Notes: generated by a model not told the origin, from the sequence alone. Positions 1-7,967 are shown, counted from the first letter of the stretch. The stretch is DNA of 11,166 nucleotides from Bacillota bacterium (GCA_017936025.1 JAGBGL010000116.1:1-11166), one strand, 5' to 3'. Made by a program: numbers and translations.

Positions 1-539
1 ATTGCCGTCATGCAATCGAGCATCTGGAAGTAGTGCACGATGACGACTTTGAAAGAATCAAGGAACTGGGAATCTTCCCATCTGTACAGCCTGAACATCT
101 GGCACTGACAGATAAATTTGAAGATAACCCATATCCAACAGTACTGGGACCTGAAAGAGGCTACAGCTGCTTCCCATACAGAAGACTGTACGCAGCGGCA
201 GGCATCCTGGGATTCGGAAGCGACTGTCCTGTAGTAGATAATAATCCGTTCCTGGAAATTTTCAGAGCAGTGACAAGAGTGCATAACGACTTCCAGCCTG
301 AAGGCGGATGGATGCCTGAAGAAAAACTGACTCTGTCCGAAGCTCTGAGATGCTACACTTACGGTTCTGCTTACGGCGTAATGAGAGAAGATGAAATCGG
401 CTCCCTGTCCGCAGGAAAATTTGCAGACCTTGTAGTTCTGGACAAAGATATCTTCATGATTCCTGAAGAAGAACTGCTGGAAAGAAAAGTTATCATGACA
501 ATAATGGATGGAAACATCATTTACGATGTAACTGAATAA
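1..539 (+). CDS. Amidohydrolase family 3 (YtcJ-like) metal-dependent hydrolase, 3' part
   Basis: The last 178 codons of a gene that starts before the window; the first complete codon is at position 3 and the TAA stop is at 537-539. The fragment opens with RHAIEH, the His-rich strand of amidohydrolases that carries a metal-ligand histidine. It continues with GIFPSVQPEH, then GSDCPV (Asp codon at 222-224), where this subfamily usually has GSDWPV and the Asp is the catalytic/metal residue. It ends with GSLSAGKFADLVVLDKDIF, the beta-sandwich closing segment shared by amidohydrolases. Family members hydrolyse amides or related C-N bonds in the cytoplasm; the substrate cannot be told from this part. 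The Trp-to-Cys change in GSDWPV is the only oddity seen. A strong terminator follows, so this gene is the end of its own transcription unit. The family call is firm; the specific reaction is unknown. Confidence 0.9.
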   Translation, partial: CRHAIEHLEVVHDDDFERIKELGIFPSVQPEHLALTDKFEDNPYPTVLGPERGYSCFPYRRLYAAAGILGFGSDCPVVDNNPFLEIFRAVTRVHNDFQPEGGWMPEEKLTLSEALRCYTYGSAYGVMREDEIGSLSAGKFADLVVLDKDIFMIPEEELLERKVIMTIMDGNIIYDVTE

Positions 540-585
540 GATATCAAACCTCCTCAAAATTAAAAATAGAAACAACCACAATCTC

Positions 586-633
586 AAAAAACCATCCCGG
601 ACTGTTAACTGACAGCAACCGGGATGGTTTTTT
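586..633 (+). terminator. Rho-independent terminator, possibly bidirectional
   Basis: A perfect inverted repeat pairs 586-600 with 619-633 (core ACCATCCCGG / CCGGGATGGT, flanked by A5 and T5). The 18-nt loop can itself form a small CTGT/ACAG stem (602-605 with 612-615). The T-run at 628-633 gives the termination signature on the plus strand. The matching A-run at 586-591 would allow function on the minus strand too. It closes the amidohydrolase gene 46 nt after its stop. Confidence 0.93.
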
Positions 634-634
634 G

Positions 635-663
635 TTGATGCACGCGGACAGGTTTTATATAAT
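635..663 (+). promoter_or_regulatory. Sigma-70-type promoter of the surface protein operon
   Basis: The -35 box TTGATG (635-640) and a consensus -10 box TATAAT (658-663) are separated by exactly 17 bp. Transcription would start near 670, giving a leader of about 65 nt. The -35 box begins immediately after the T-run of the preceding terminator. No other promoter of similar quality is seen before the ATG at 736, and the gaps further down the operon are too short for obvious ones. Confidence 0.75.
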
Positions 664-679
664 AGAAAAAGAGAAGTTT

Positions 680-694
680 TCACAAAATTTGTGA
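680..694. promoter_or_regulatory. 15-bp palindrome, candidate operator in the leader
   Basis: TCACAAA (680-686) and TTTGTGA (688-694) form perfect 7-bp arms around a single central A. The site lies about 10-25 nt after the predicted transcription start, where a bound repressor would block elongation or initiation. It has the inverse arm order of a CRP site (TGTGA...TCACA), so it is not a CRP box. The binding protein is unknown. As RNA it could form only a weak A/U-rich hairpin. Confidence 0.4.
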
Positions 695-735
695 TTCAAA
701 TAGAATGGTAAAAGATCAGAAAAGAGGGGCAAGAT

Positions 736-3700
736 ATGAAGAAGAAACTACTGGCGGTTATGACCGCACTTATCATGGCAGTGACAGGTGGGGCAGGTTT
801 TATGATGCAAACTGCAGATGTTGTATCGGCAGGGACGGAAGACCCTTATGCTGTACAGACTCTTGAGGGTGAAGTGCCGACAGAACAGCAGAACTACATG
901 ACTGACTCCCAGTATAAAAAACTGTTGGGAGTAGATCTGAGCAGTAAGGATGTAGCGGCGTTCAATCCGGATGATACATACAATCCGCTGGACGGGTATC
1001 AGCCTGCAGTTCTCAGCGAGCTGTTTCTCGGATATATGAACCGCAGCAGCAATTATAACGGTTATTTTACTGTCATGGAGAATGCCTCAGCAGACAGCGG
1101 ATTCAATATGGATACCATGTGGAATACCAATTACGGGGGCAACAACAAGTATTACGGTAAAGACTCAAACGATGAGATGTTTACTCATGCGATCAATACG
1201 ATCGCACTTACTCCGGGGGACATGACAGAAGAAGGAGCACACCTGCGTCAGCAGATCCTGATCGAAAGCCGTCTGGTGCTGATGGAAGATGGAGTTCTGC
1301 ATGAGGACGATACTCATCAGATGCTCTCCACATATACTTATGATGGAAGCGCATGGAACAGAAAAGCCTGCACTGATACTTGTATTGCAGGTTCGCACTG
1401 GGCATGGAGGATCGATGTTGCAGAACAGCAGAGTTATACAGCTATGGCAGTGGGGGACTATGACGGTGATAATTATAATGAAGTTGCTGTTTATGTTCCG
1501 AGCAGCAATACGTCCGGCGAAATGGCGAAGGTGGATATTTACCAGCCTGAGCAGGATGGAAATACATACAGCCTGACAAAAGAGTATTCATTCAGAATCG
1601 ATGAAATGGGCGATCGTTTTAACGTATGGATGGAGAAATATCATTCTTATGTCCAGCTCAGTACGACACATATGGCAGGAAGAGATGACCTGGTTGTGAG
1701 CGTTACACAGCCGTTCCTCACAGAAGAAGAGTTCACTGAAAACGGTGCGCTGGCTGTATGGTCGTTCCAGAATAAAAATAAAAAACTTGAATTCAATAAC
1801 GAACTGGAGTATGACGGCTACCGTTTTAAAATGTCTGCAACAGCGAATGCCGACATTAATGGCGACGGTGTCGATGAAACAGTCGTTGGCGGCTTTAAGA
1901 ATACTGACTATGATAAGGACGGCTCCGCACGCGGAAGCATTTCTGATTCGGAATATCTGGTGAATGTTCTGCTGTATGAAGACGGTGCCTACAGACTGGC
2001 ATGGAACAAACCGCAGACAGTAAACGGCATTAACCTTGATCACAGCAAGGAAGCCGATGCACCGGCAGCGATTGCAGCAGGAAAATTCCGCAGCAGTGCA
2101 GCAAAAGACACTGTTTTTCTGGAAGGTGTTTATCTGGACTTTGCAGCCGGTGGCGGCAAAACAGGAAATGAACAGATCAGAAACGGCAAGTTTACTCAGG
2201 ATAATTCTGAAAGCATGAGCGGAATGAGTGACAAGACTATCAATCTTGGCGCCTGCGGCTCTTTTGTTTCTGACAAAACTGCACTGGAGCAAGTGGCATT
2301 TTATACTGTAGAAGGCACAAGCAAAGTTGATGTCGATATAGTATGGGGACATCCGGGCAGCGATGGAAAAATCATGACCGGTACTGTGAATGATAACTAT
2401 TTAGATAACAAGACGGCAGATGGCGGTACGATCGTTACAATGTGCCCTGTCAATGTAGATGAGGACTCTGCACTGATGAAATATGCAGGTAAATCTGTAG
2501 GATGGTCTAACCCGGTAGTCTACAGCGTACTCATGAGTATGCCTTACTGGCAGGAAATGGACTACGGAACTGTATGGAACGACAGAGGTGAGACTGATTT
2601 CGGTGTGACAAAAACACAGGAAAACGGTACAGAAGTAACAGTCGGTGTCGATGTTGAAAAGAGCCTTACGATCAGTGCGGAAGAACAGATGATTGGGAAC
2701 GGCATTGCAGTTGGGATCGACCTTGCTTACCTTCCAAGCTATGCTCACAGCACTACTGATACAGAATCTCTGGCGAAGAGCATTACCTGGGCCAGCGGAG
2801 GCGGCGTGAATTCTGCAGCTCTTCTGGTAATGCCTGTGATCACTTATAAATATGATGTCATTGTACCGGCGCATAATGCTACCGAAGAGGAAAAAGCAGC
2901 GGGAAAAGATGGCGTTGTGGAAGAATATAAAACCACAATTCTCTGTACTGATACTAAAGAACCTGTATATACACAGGTTTCTGTTGATACATATAACGAT
3001 GTAGTCGAAGAATTCAATGCAATGGCAAAAGATGAGGATAAGCTTCCGCTGATAGACCTTGACGAAATCTATAAAGGAGCAGTCATGGGTGATCCGAGCA
3101 CATATGCGGAAAAACCTGAAGATATCAGTTCCGTATCGGGTAGTGACTATCTGTACGCCGGTGAAATGTTTGCTCAGACAGGAAAAGGCAAGGCGGTAGA
3201 GACGCTCAGTATTGAAACGGAAACAGGCACATCTGAATCCAATGGCTTTTCTCTGGGGCTGAAAGCGGGATATATGGGAGAAATCATGTTCGGCTTTAAT
3301 GTCATGTCGATATTATCTGTAGAGGGCAAACTGGGCCTGGGCGTTTCCGGTCAGATCGCTCCGGGCGGAACATGGGTTACAACTACTTCCACAGGAATCA
3401 CATATGCAGGATCATTTGCCAATATCCCTGACGATGCAGAAGGATACGGCTACGAATACAGCGCAGGTCTTGTTAAATGGAATGCTTCCCTGCAGGGACA
3501 TGATGAAGATTTGACTTTTGAAGATACAGACGAGACTTTACCTGATAAAACGGTCATCATTGCACCTGTAGTCCAGATGGATGTACAGGTACCTCCGGCG
3601 CTGCCTCTGGACCTGCATGTGCTGGGAGTGACAGAAAACAAGGCTGTTCTGGAATGGACAAATCCTGCGAGCAGCAGAGCTGCGGATTATTATAAAATCT

Positions 3701-4992
3701 ATTATTCAAAAGAAGCCGATGGTCAGTATTATCCTCTGGAAGGCACAGTCAGCGGAAGCCGTACAAAACATGTCGTGAGCGGCCTTGATGCAGATACAAC
3801 CTACTATTTCAGACTGGAAGCCTATGACAGCGAAACTTCCCTGAGAAGTGTTAAGGGCCCGGCGGTTGCAGCAACGACTAAGGTGGGAGCAGGTCCTGCA
3901 GTTACTGTTCATCCGAAAGACGTATTTGCAGATGTCGGTGAAGCGGCAACGTTCACAATAGAAGCAAAGCCGCAGACTGAGGGAAATACAATTACCTATC
4001 AGTGGCAGCAGCTTGTTGAAGAAGATTACGGTATCAGTTGGGTAGACATCAATGTTGCAGCTGATCCTGAAATCGGAAAAGAAGCGGCTTTCAATGCAGC
4101 TTACGCTTCTCCGGGAGGACTGGTCAGAGAAGAGGATGTTGATGACCTGAACGGAAATATTTACAGATGCATCGTTACAGAACATGTTTCGGGCAAGCTG
4201 GATTATACAGAAACAATCAGTAACACAGCAACGCTTTATGCAGGAAAAGATCTTCCTGCGGCTGCAGAGCTGAATCTCAATCTTTCAAGCGGCGAGGAAA
4301 AGGAACAGACACATCTGCAGCTGGCAGCCGGGGATGAGTTTACGGCGGACGCAGCATTGAAGGACAGCACAGGAACTGCGATCGCCGGTGCAGAAGTGAA
4401 TTTTGCGCTGATGCAGGGAAACAAATGCGTCAAGTATATCACGGCAGAAACCGGAACTGATGGAATCGCATCTGTCACATTTGAAGATGTTGCAGCAGGT
4501 GAGTATGAAGTTATTGCGGTCAAATTCAAAGATGATGCTTCCAGAGCGGCTGTGTCTGACAGAGCGGATGTTATGGTTGCCGAAGTACATGAAATAGTAT
4601 ATGAACTGAACGGCGGTATCAATCATAACCTGAATCCAAAAGTGTTCTCAGAAGGAACTAAATCTGTTAGACTGCGTGATGCTTCCAGACCGGGAGCAGA
4701 ATTCACAGGATGGTATCTGGATGAAGCTCTTACACAGAAAGTTGAAGATAATATCCTTTCTGTAGATTCTGCCGGCGGCTCCATCACCCTTTATGCCGGA
4801 TGGAAAGAAGTTCCCGGCGGAAATGATAAGCCGGGCGGCAGTGATTCTGACAAACCGGGAGATTCTGACAAACCGGACAGCGGTGATTCCGGCAGTCAGA
4901 CGGGCGATGACTTTAATATGGCAGTGCCGCTGGTGCTGATGCTGTGTGCAGTGTCTGTTTTGGGCGCATTACTGGCAAGAAGACGTAAATAG
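736..4992 (+). CDS. Secreted multidomain surface protein with FG-GAP-like repeats, FN3, Ig-like and InlB-type domains and a sorting-signal tail
   Basis: A 1418-residue exported protein. GAGGGG at 724-729 sits 6 nt before the ATG. Residues 1-32 form a signal peptide (KKK, hydrophobic core, VSA cleavage before G33). Residues about 220-530 contain FG-GAP/VCBS-like beta-propeller strands with calcium-loop patterns DYDGDNYNE (241-249) and DINGDGVDE (373-381). Residues about 615-915 are glycine-rich, alternating hydrophobic/polar segments of no family I recognise. Then come a fibronectin type III domain (about 953-1048), an Ig-like domain (about 1053-1168, with YQW and YRC), a Big/SpaA-like domain (about 1176-1282) and an InlB B-repeat/Flg_new-like domain (1285-1357: YELNGG, GWYLD, LYAGW). 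The C-terminus has a DKPG/SD-rich linker, SQTGD (1387-1391), a hydrophobic span (1394-1414) and RRRK, the tripartite plan of sortase substrates but without the usual LP. It is inferred to be a wall-anchored adhesin or binding protein. It heads an operon with two transporters and an SGNH hydrolase. Confidence 0.85.
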   Translation: MKKKLLAVMTALIMAVTGGAGFMMQTADVVSAGTEDPYAVQTLEGEVPTEQQNYMTDSQYKKLLGVDLSSKDVAAFNPDDTYNPLDGYQPAVLSELFLGYMNRSSNYNGYFTVMENASADSGFNMDTMWNTNYGGNNKYYGKDSNDEMFTHAINTIALTPGDMTEEGAHLRQQILIESRLVLMEDGVLHEDDTHQMLSTYTYDGSAWNRKACTDTCIAGSHWAWRIDVAEQQSYTAMAVGDYDGDNYNEVAVYVPSSNTSGEMAKVDIYQPEQDGNTYSLTKEYSFRIDEMGDRFNVWMEKYHSYVQLSTTHMAGRDDLVVSVTQPFLTEEEFTENGALAVWSFQNKNKKLEFNNELEYDGYRFKMSATANADINGDGVDETVVGGFKNTDYDKDGSARGSISDSEYLVNVLLYEDGAYRLAWNKPQTVNGINLDHSKEADAPAAIAAGKFRSSAAKDTVFLEGVYLDFAAGGGKTGNEQIRNGKFTQDNSESMSGMSDKTINLGACGSFVSDKTALEQVAFYTVEGTSKVDVDIVWGHPGSDGKIMTGTVNDNYLDNKTADGGTIVTMCPVNVDEDSALMKYAGKSVGWSNPVVYSVLMSMPYWQEMDYGTVWNDRGETDFGVTKTQENGTEVTVGVDVEKSLTISAEEQMIGNGIAVGIDLAYLPSYAHSTTDTESLAKSITWASGGGVNSAALLVMPVITYKYDVIVPAHNATEEEKAAGKDGVVEEYKTTILCTDTKEPVYTQVSVDTYNDVVEEFNAMAKDEDKLPLIDLDEIYKGAVMGDPSTYAEKPEDISSVSGSDYLYAGEMFAQTGKGKAVETLSIETETGTSESNGFSLGLKAGYMGEIMFGFNVMSILSVEGKLGLGVSGQIAPGGTWVTTTSTGITYAGSFANIPDDAEGYGYEYSAGLVKWNASLQGHDEDLTFEDTDETLPDKTVIIAPVVQMDVQVPPALPLDLHVLGVTENKAVLEWTNPASSRAADYYKIYYSKEADGQYYPLEGTVSGSRTKHVVSGLDADTTYYFRLEAYDSETSLRSVKGPAVAATTKVGAGPAVTVHPKDVFADVGEAATFTIEAKPQTEGNTITYQWQQLVEEDYGISWVDINVAADPEIGKEAAFNAAYASPGGLVREEDVDDLNGNIYRCIVTEHVSGKLDYTETISNTATLYAGKDLPAAAELNLNLSSGEEKEQTHLQLAAGDEFTADAALKDSTGTAIAGAEVNFALMQGNKCVKYITAETGTDGIASVTFEDVAAGEYEVIAVKFKDDASRAAVSDRADVMVAEVHEIVYELNGGINHNLNPKVFSEGTKSVRLRDASRPGAEFTGWYLDEALTQKVEDNILSVDSAGGSITLYAGWKEVPGGNDKPGGSDSDKPGDSDKPDSGDSGSQTGDDFNMAVPLVLMLCAVSVLGALLARRRK
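4843..4876 (+). repeat. Two-copy 18-bp tandem repeat in the wall-spanning linker
   Basis: GATTCTGACAAACCGG occurs at 4843-4858 and again at 4861-4876, in frame, with an 18-bp period that encodes DSDKPG-like units. It lies inside the DKPG/SD-rich linker just ahead of the sorting motif of the surface protein. Such low-complexity linkers span the peptidoglycan in anchored proteins, and the repeat could change copy number by slippage. Confidence 0.7.
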
Positions 4993-5012
4993 GGAAAGAG
5001 TAAGGCTAATTT

Positions 5013-6415
5013 ATGCAACCACTCACATTAAGAGAAAAATTTGTAGGCAATAGAGCTTTTTATAAAATGGTGCTGGCAATTGCGGTGCCTATAATGATAC
5101 AGCAGGGGATCACGAATTTCGTGAACCTGCTGGACAATCTGATGGTAGGGCAGCTGGGACAGAAGAGATGTCCGGAGTCGCCATCGTCAATCAGCTGATA
5201 ATGGTGTTCAATCTGTGCGTATATGGAGTTGTTTCCGGGGCAGGGCTTTTTACCGCGCAGTATTACGGCAAAGGCGACCAGGATGGGGTCAGACACACGC
5301 TCAGATTTAAGCTGATCGCAGTTACTATAGTAACTGTTCTTGGAACGCTGCTGTTTCTTTTCAAGGGCAGAGATCTGATAACACTTTATCTTGGAGGCGG
5401 CAACGACGGCGGTGATATCGCACTGACGCTCCAGTCCGGCTGGATATACCTGCTGTTTATGATCCCGGGATTCTTTGCCTTTATGATCGAGCAGGCGTAT
5501 GCCGGCACGCTGCGTGAATGCGGAGAGACTCTGCTTCCGATGAAGGCAGGGCTTGTGGCGGTAGTTATAAATGTACTGTTCAACTACCTTCTGATTTACG
5601 GAAAGATGGGCTTCCCGGAACTGGGAGTGCAGGGTGCAGCGATCGCGACGTCCATGGCGCGTTTCGTGGAAGCAGGTATCGTAGTAATTTGGGCTCACAG
5701 GCATTCGCAGAAGTTCGGCTTTATAAAAAATCTTTACAGATCCGGCAGAATTCCAGGATATCTGATAAAAGACATTATCAAAACAGGCACTCCGCTGATG
5801 CTGAATGAAACGATGTGGTCAGCGGGGATGGCAGTACTGACTCAGTGCTATTCGCTGCTGGGACTCAATGTGATTGCAGGTTTTAATATCACATCTACAC
5901 TGTTCAACCTTTTCAATGTGGTAGCGATCTCGCTGGGAACAGCAATCGCAATAATCGTAGGTCAGCGTCTGGGTGCAAACCAGCTGGAAGAAGCCAGAGA
6001 TATAGACAACAAACTGATAGCGTTTTCGGTATTCTGCGGCCTGATCGTAGGTGTGATCATGGCTGTATCGGCTCTGTTTTTCCCGGATCTGTATAATACA
6101 ACGGAAGAAGCCAAAGAAATCGCGACAGGGCTGATGCTGCTGCAGGCAGTATTCTATCCGCAGGTAACATTTATAAATGCGGCCTACTTTACAATGCGCT
6201 GCGGCGGAAAAACTATGGTTACTTTTCTGTTTGACAGTGTATTTGTGTGGATCGTGAGTGTTCCGATCGCATTCCTGCTGAGCAGATTTACAGACTGGAA
6301 TATTTACGGGATATTCATAATGATAAACGTTGCGGACTGGATCAAATGCATTATCGCGTTTGTCCTGCTGAAAAAAGGTGTCTGGATCCACAATATTGTT
6401 AATAAGGATGAATAG
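5013..6415 (+). pseudogene. MATE family efflux transporter, split by a one-base frameshift
   Basis: Two frames together make one MATE (multidrug and toxic compound extrusion) pump, a 12-helix membrane antiporter that uses Na+ or H+. The first frame starts at ATG 5013 (AAGG at 5002-5005 upstream) and runs LDNLMVGQLG to codon 5157-5159. The family then continues in the next frame as TEEMSGVAIVNQLIMVFN from 5159. Reading A5159 twice rejoins them, so one A is missing near 5158-5160. The repaired protein would be 467 residues, normal for the family. If read as written, the first frame ends at 5198 after 61 residues. No slippery heptamer is present, and the ATG at 5168 lacks a good ribosome site and would drop helix 1. 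Either a real mutation or a sequencing/assembly error explains this. It follows the surface protein gene by 20 nt and precedes the EamA gene by 3 nt, so it is part of the operon. The substrate is unknown. Confidence 0.88.
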
Positions 6416-6418
6416 AGT

Positions 6419-7288
6419 ATGGAAAAGACAATGACTAAACCATTACTGGCTATAATAGCAGTCAATTTCATCTGGGGCCTGGATTTTATCGTAATAGAAT
6501 ATATGATGAATTATCTTTCTCCGGCTATATTTACATTGAGCAGACTGGTAATCGGTACGGTTATTCTGCTGGTGCTTGTGTTCATTAAGCACAAGGGGCT
6601 GCATATAAGAAAGGAAGACTGGCCGCGCGTATTCATATCCGGGGCAGTAGGAATGGCGCTGTATTTTACCGTGGAAAATCTGGGTACGGGAATGACTTCT
6701 GCATCATTTTCATCGCTGATAATGGCAACGGTTCCCGTGTTTGGGATGTTCGGTGACCGCATATTCTTCGGAAGAAAAATCACAGCTGTCAAAGTTGCAT
6801 GTGTAGCGGCTTCCATTATAGGTGTATACCTGCTGGTATCGGGTGAGCCTATGGGTATCAACCTGAAAGGCACACTGATAATGCTGGCGGCTGCACTGCT
6901 GTGGACTTTCTATATTACATATGTGAAGCCGCTGTATGACAAATACGACCTGCTGACTCTGCTGACAGGCCTGTTTGTTTCGGGACTGATCGTTGAGATC
7001 CCGCTGGCACTGTTTGCTCCTGATCCGGCAATGAATTTCACAGGAACAGGTATCATGCTTACAGTAGCTTCTGCGATCGTATGCATGATCATCGGGGAAT
7101 TCGGATATGTGTATGCGATCGGAAAACTGTCGATAACTATGGTTTCCATATTTGAAAATGTGCTGCCGCTGACAGCGGTATTGTTCTCCCTGCTTCTGTT
7201 CGGAACTATGCTGTCGGGCATTCAGCTGATCGGCGGTGTTGTTATCATGGGAGCAGTTACAGTCATGGCGCTGAAAGATAAAGAGTGA
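6419..7288 (+). CDS. EamA/DMT superfamily transporter
   Basis: A 289-residue, roughly 10-helix inner membrane protein with the usual length and two-fold internal repeat of the drug/metabolite transporter superfamily. The first EamA half is about residues 9-140 (NFIWGLDFIVIEYM near the start; VENLGTGMTSASFSSLIMA, a typical helix 3-4 signature). The second is about 150-284 (LWTFYITYVKPL; ITMVSIFENVLPLTAVLFSLLLFG). Members move amino acids, nucleotides or drugs, usually outward; the substrate here is unknown. The chosen ATG lies 3 nt after the MATE stop, with AAGGA at 6404-6408 about 10 nt upstream. The ATG at 6431 is a possible alternative start. The tight spacing implies co-transcription and probably translational coupling. 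No damage is seen in this gene, although the genes on both sides are broken as written. Confidence 0.9.
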   Translation: MEKTMTKPLLAIIAVNFIWGLDFIVIEYMMNYLSPAIFTLSRLVIGTVILLVLVFIKHKGLHIRKEDWPRVFISGAVGMALYFTVENLGTGMTSASFSSLIMATVPVFGMFGDRIFFGRKITAVKVACVAASIIGVYLLVSGEPMGINLKGTLIMLAAALLWTFYITYVKPLYDKYDLLTLLTGLFVSGLIVEIPLALFAPDPAMNFTGTGIMLTVASAIVCMIIGEFGYVYAIGKLSITMVSIFENVLPLTAVLFSLLLFGTMLSGIQLIGGVVIMGAVTVMALKDKE

Positions 7289-7289
7289 T

Positions 7290-7964
7290 ATGGGGGATAA
7301 AATGGGTAAGAAAAAGATTTTTATATACGGCGACTCCAATACCCACGGAGCTGACGAAGAACATGCGGGCCGTTTCGACGAGAATACGAGATGGACAGGC
7401 GTGTGTCAGAATCTTCTGGGTGATGAGTATGAGATAATCGCAGAAGGTCTGAGCGGAAGGACGACCTGTCATGATGATGACGGGACTTTGCCGCTTCCTG
7501 AAGCACCATATATCAACGGGCTGACACATATAGGGCCTATAGTATGCTCGCATCTGCCTCTGGATATGATAGTTGTGAAACTGGGTGCAAATGATGTAGG
7601 GCTTCCGGGAGAAACTCCTGAAAGCATCGCTGAAAATGCAGCCCGAGTACTGAGAAGAGCACGCGATCTCATGGAAGCAAAATATCCGGGCAGACCGTTC
7701 AAGTGTGCGCTGTTTGCGCCGCTGGAAATCACAGAAGATGCGATGACAGGAGCTTTCTCCTTTGTGTTCGGCGATCCGGCGCTGGTGGAACAGTCAAAAC
7801 AGCTGCCGGCAGCGTATGAAAAGAAAGCAGCCGAAGAGGGCTGACTGTATTTTGACGGCAATAAGTTTGCCCGCTGCGGAAAGTGGGACGGCATTCATCT
7901 GGATGCAGAAAATCACCGCAAAATGGGAGAAGCTGCAGCAGAATGGTTTAAAGAAAATATATAG
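7290..7964 (+). pseudogene. SGNH/GDSL hydrolase interrupted by an in-frame TGA
   Basis: An esterase/lipase-like SGNH hydrolase. The catalytic Ser lies in block I GDSN (Ser16), block II Gly in EGLSGRT (50s), block III in GAND (99-102), and the Asp/His pair in block V DGIH (Asp200, His203). The frame meets TGA at 7842-7844 (codon 185), but the same frame goes on with LYFDGNKFARCGKWDGIHLD and ends at TAG 7962-7964, giving 224 residues, normal for the family. Relatives usually carry Cys after the Gly here, so TGA most simply replaces TGC or TGT. If the stop is obeyed, the 184-residue product lacks the catalytic Asp and His and should be inactive. Alternatives are a sequencing error or selenocysteine insertion. 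The ATG at 7290 lies 1 nt after the EamA stop. ATG 7302, preceded by GGGGGA at 7292-7297, is an equally good start. There is no signal peptide, so the protein would be cytoplasmic; the substrate is unknown. Confidence 0.85.
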
Positions 7965-7967
7965 AAT

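Noticed and set aside
680..694. CRP/FNR-type binding site
   Set aside because: The arms are in the opposite order to TGTGA-N6-TCACA and the spacer is one base, not six.
1588..2352. A 254-codon open frame on the minus strand inside the surface protein gene
   Set aside because: It is antisense to a well-supported coding region, has no recognisable domain or ribosome site, and its Cys/Ile/Phe-rich content is what the complement of this codon usage gives.
4843..4900. CRISPR-like or mobile-element repeat
   Set aside because: The repeat is an in-frame 18-bp coding repeat with two copies and no spacers. It belongs to the linker of the surface protein.
5159..5168. Programmed -1 frameshifting in the first MATE gene
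   Set aside because: There is no slippery heptamer, no upstream Shine-Dalgarno-like stimulator at the right place and no strong hairpin evident just after. MATE pumps are not known to use it.
5060..5704. A 214-codon minus-strand frame overlapping the first MATE gene, with similar ones under the EamA gene (6710-7339) and at 5819-6391
   Set aside because: All are antisense to clear transporter genes and show no domain, start signal or sensible composition.
7842..7844. Genome-wide recoding of TGA to tryptophan or another amino acid
   Set aside because: TGA at 7286-7288 is the natural stop of the EamA gene, with the next start 1 nt later, and Trp is encoded by TGG throughout.
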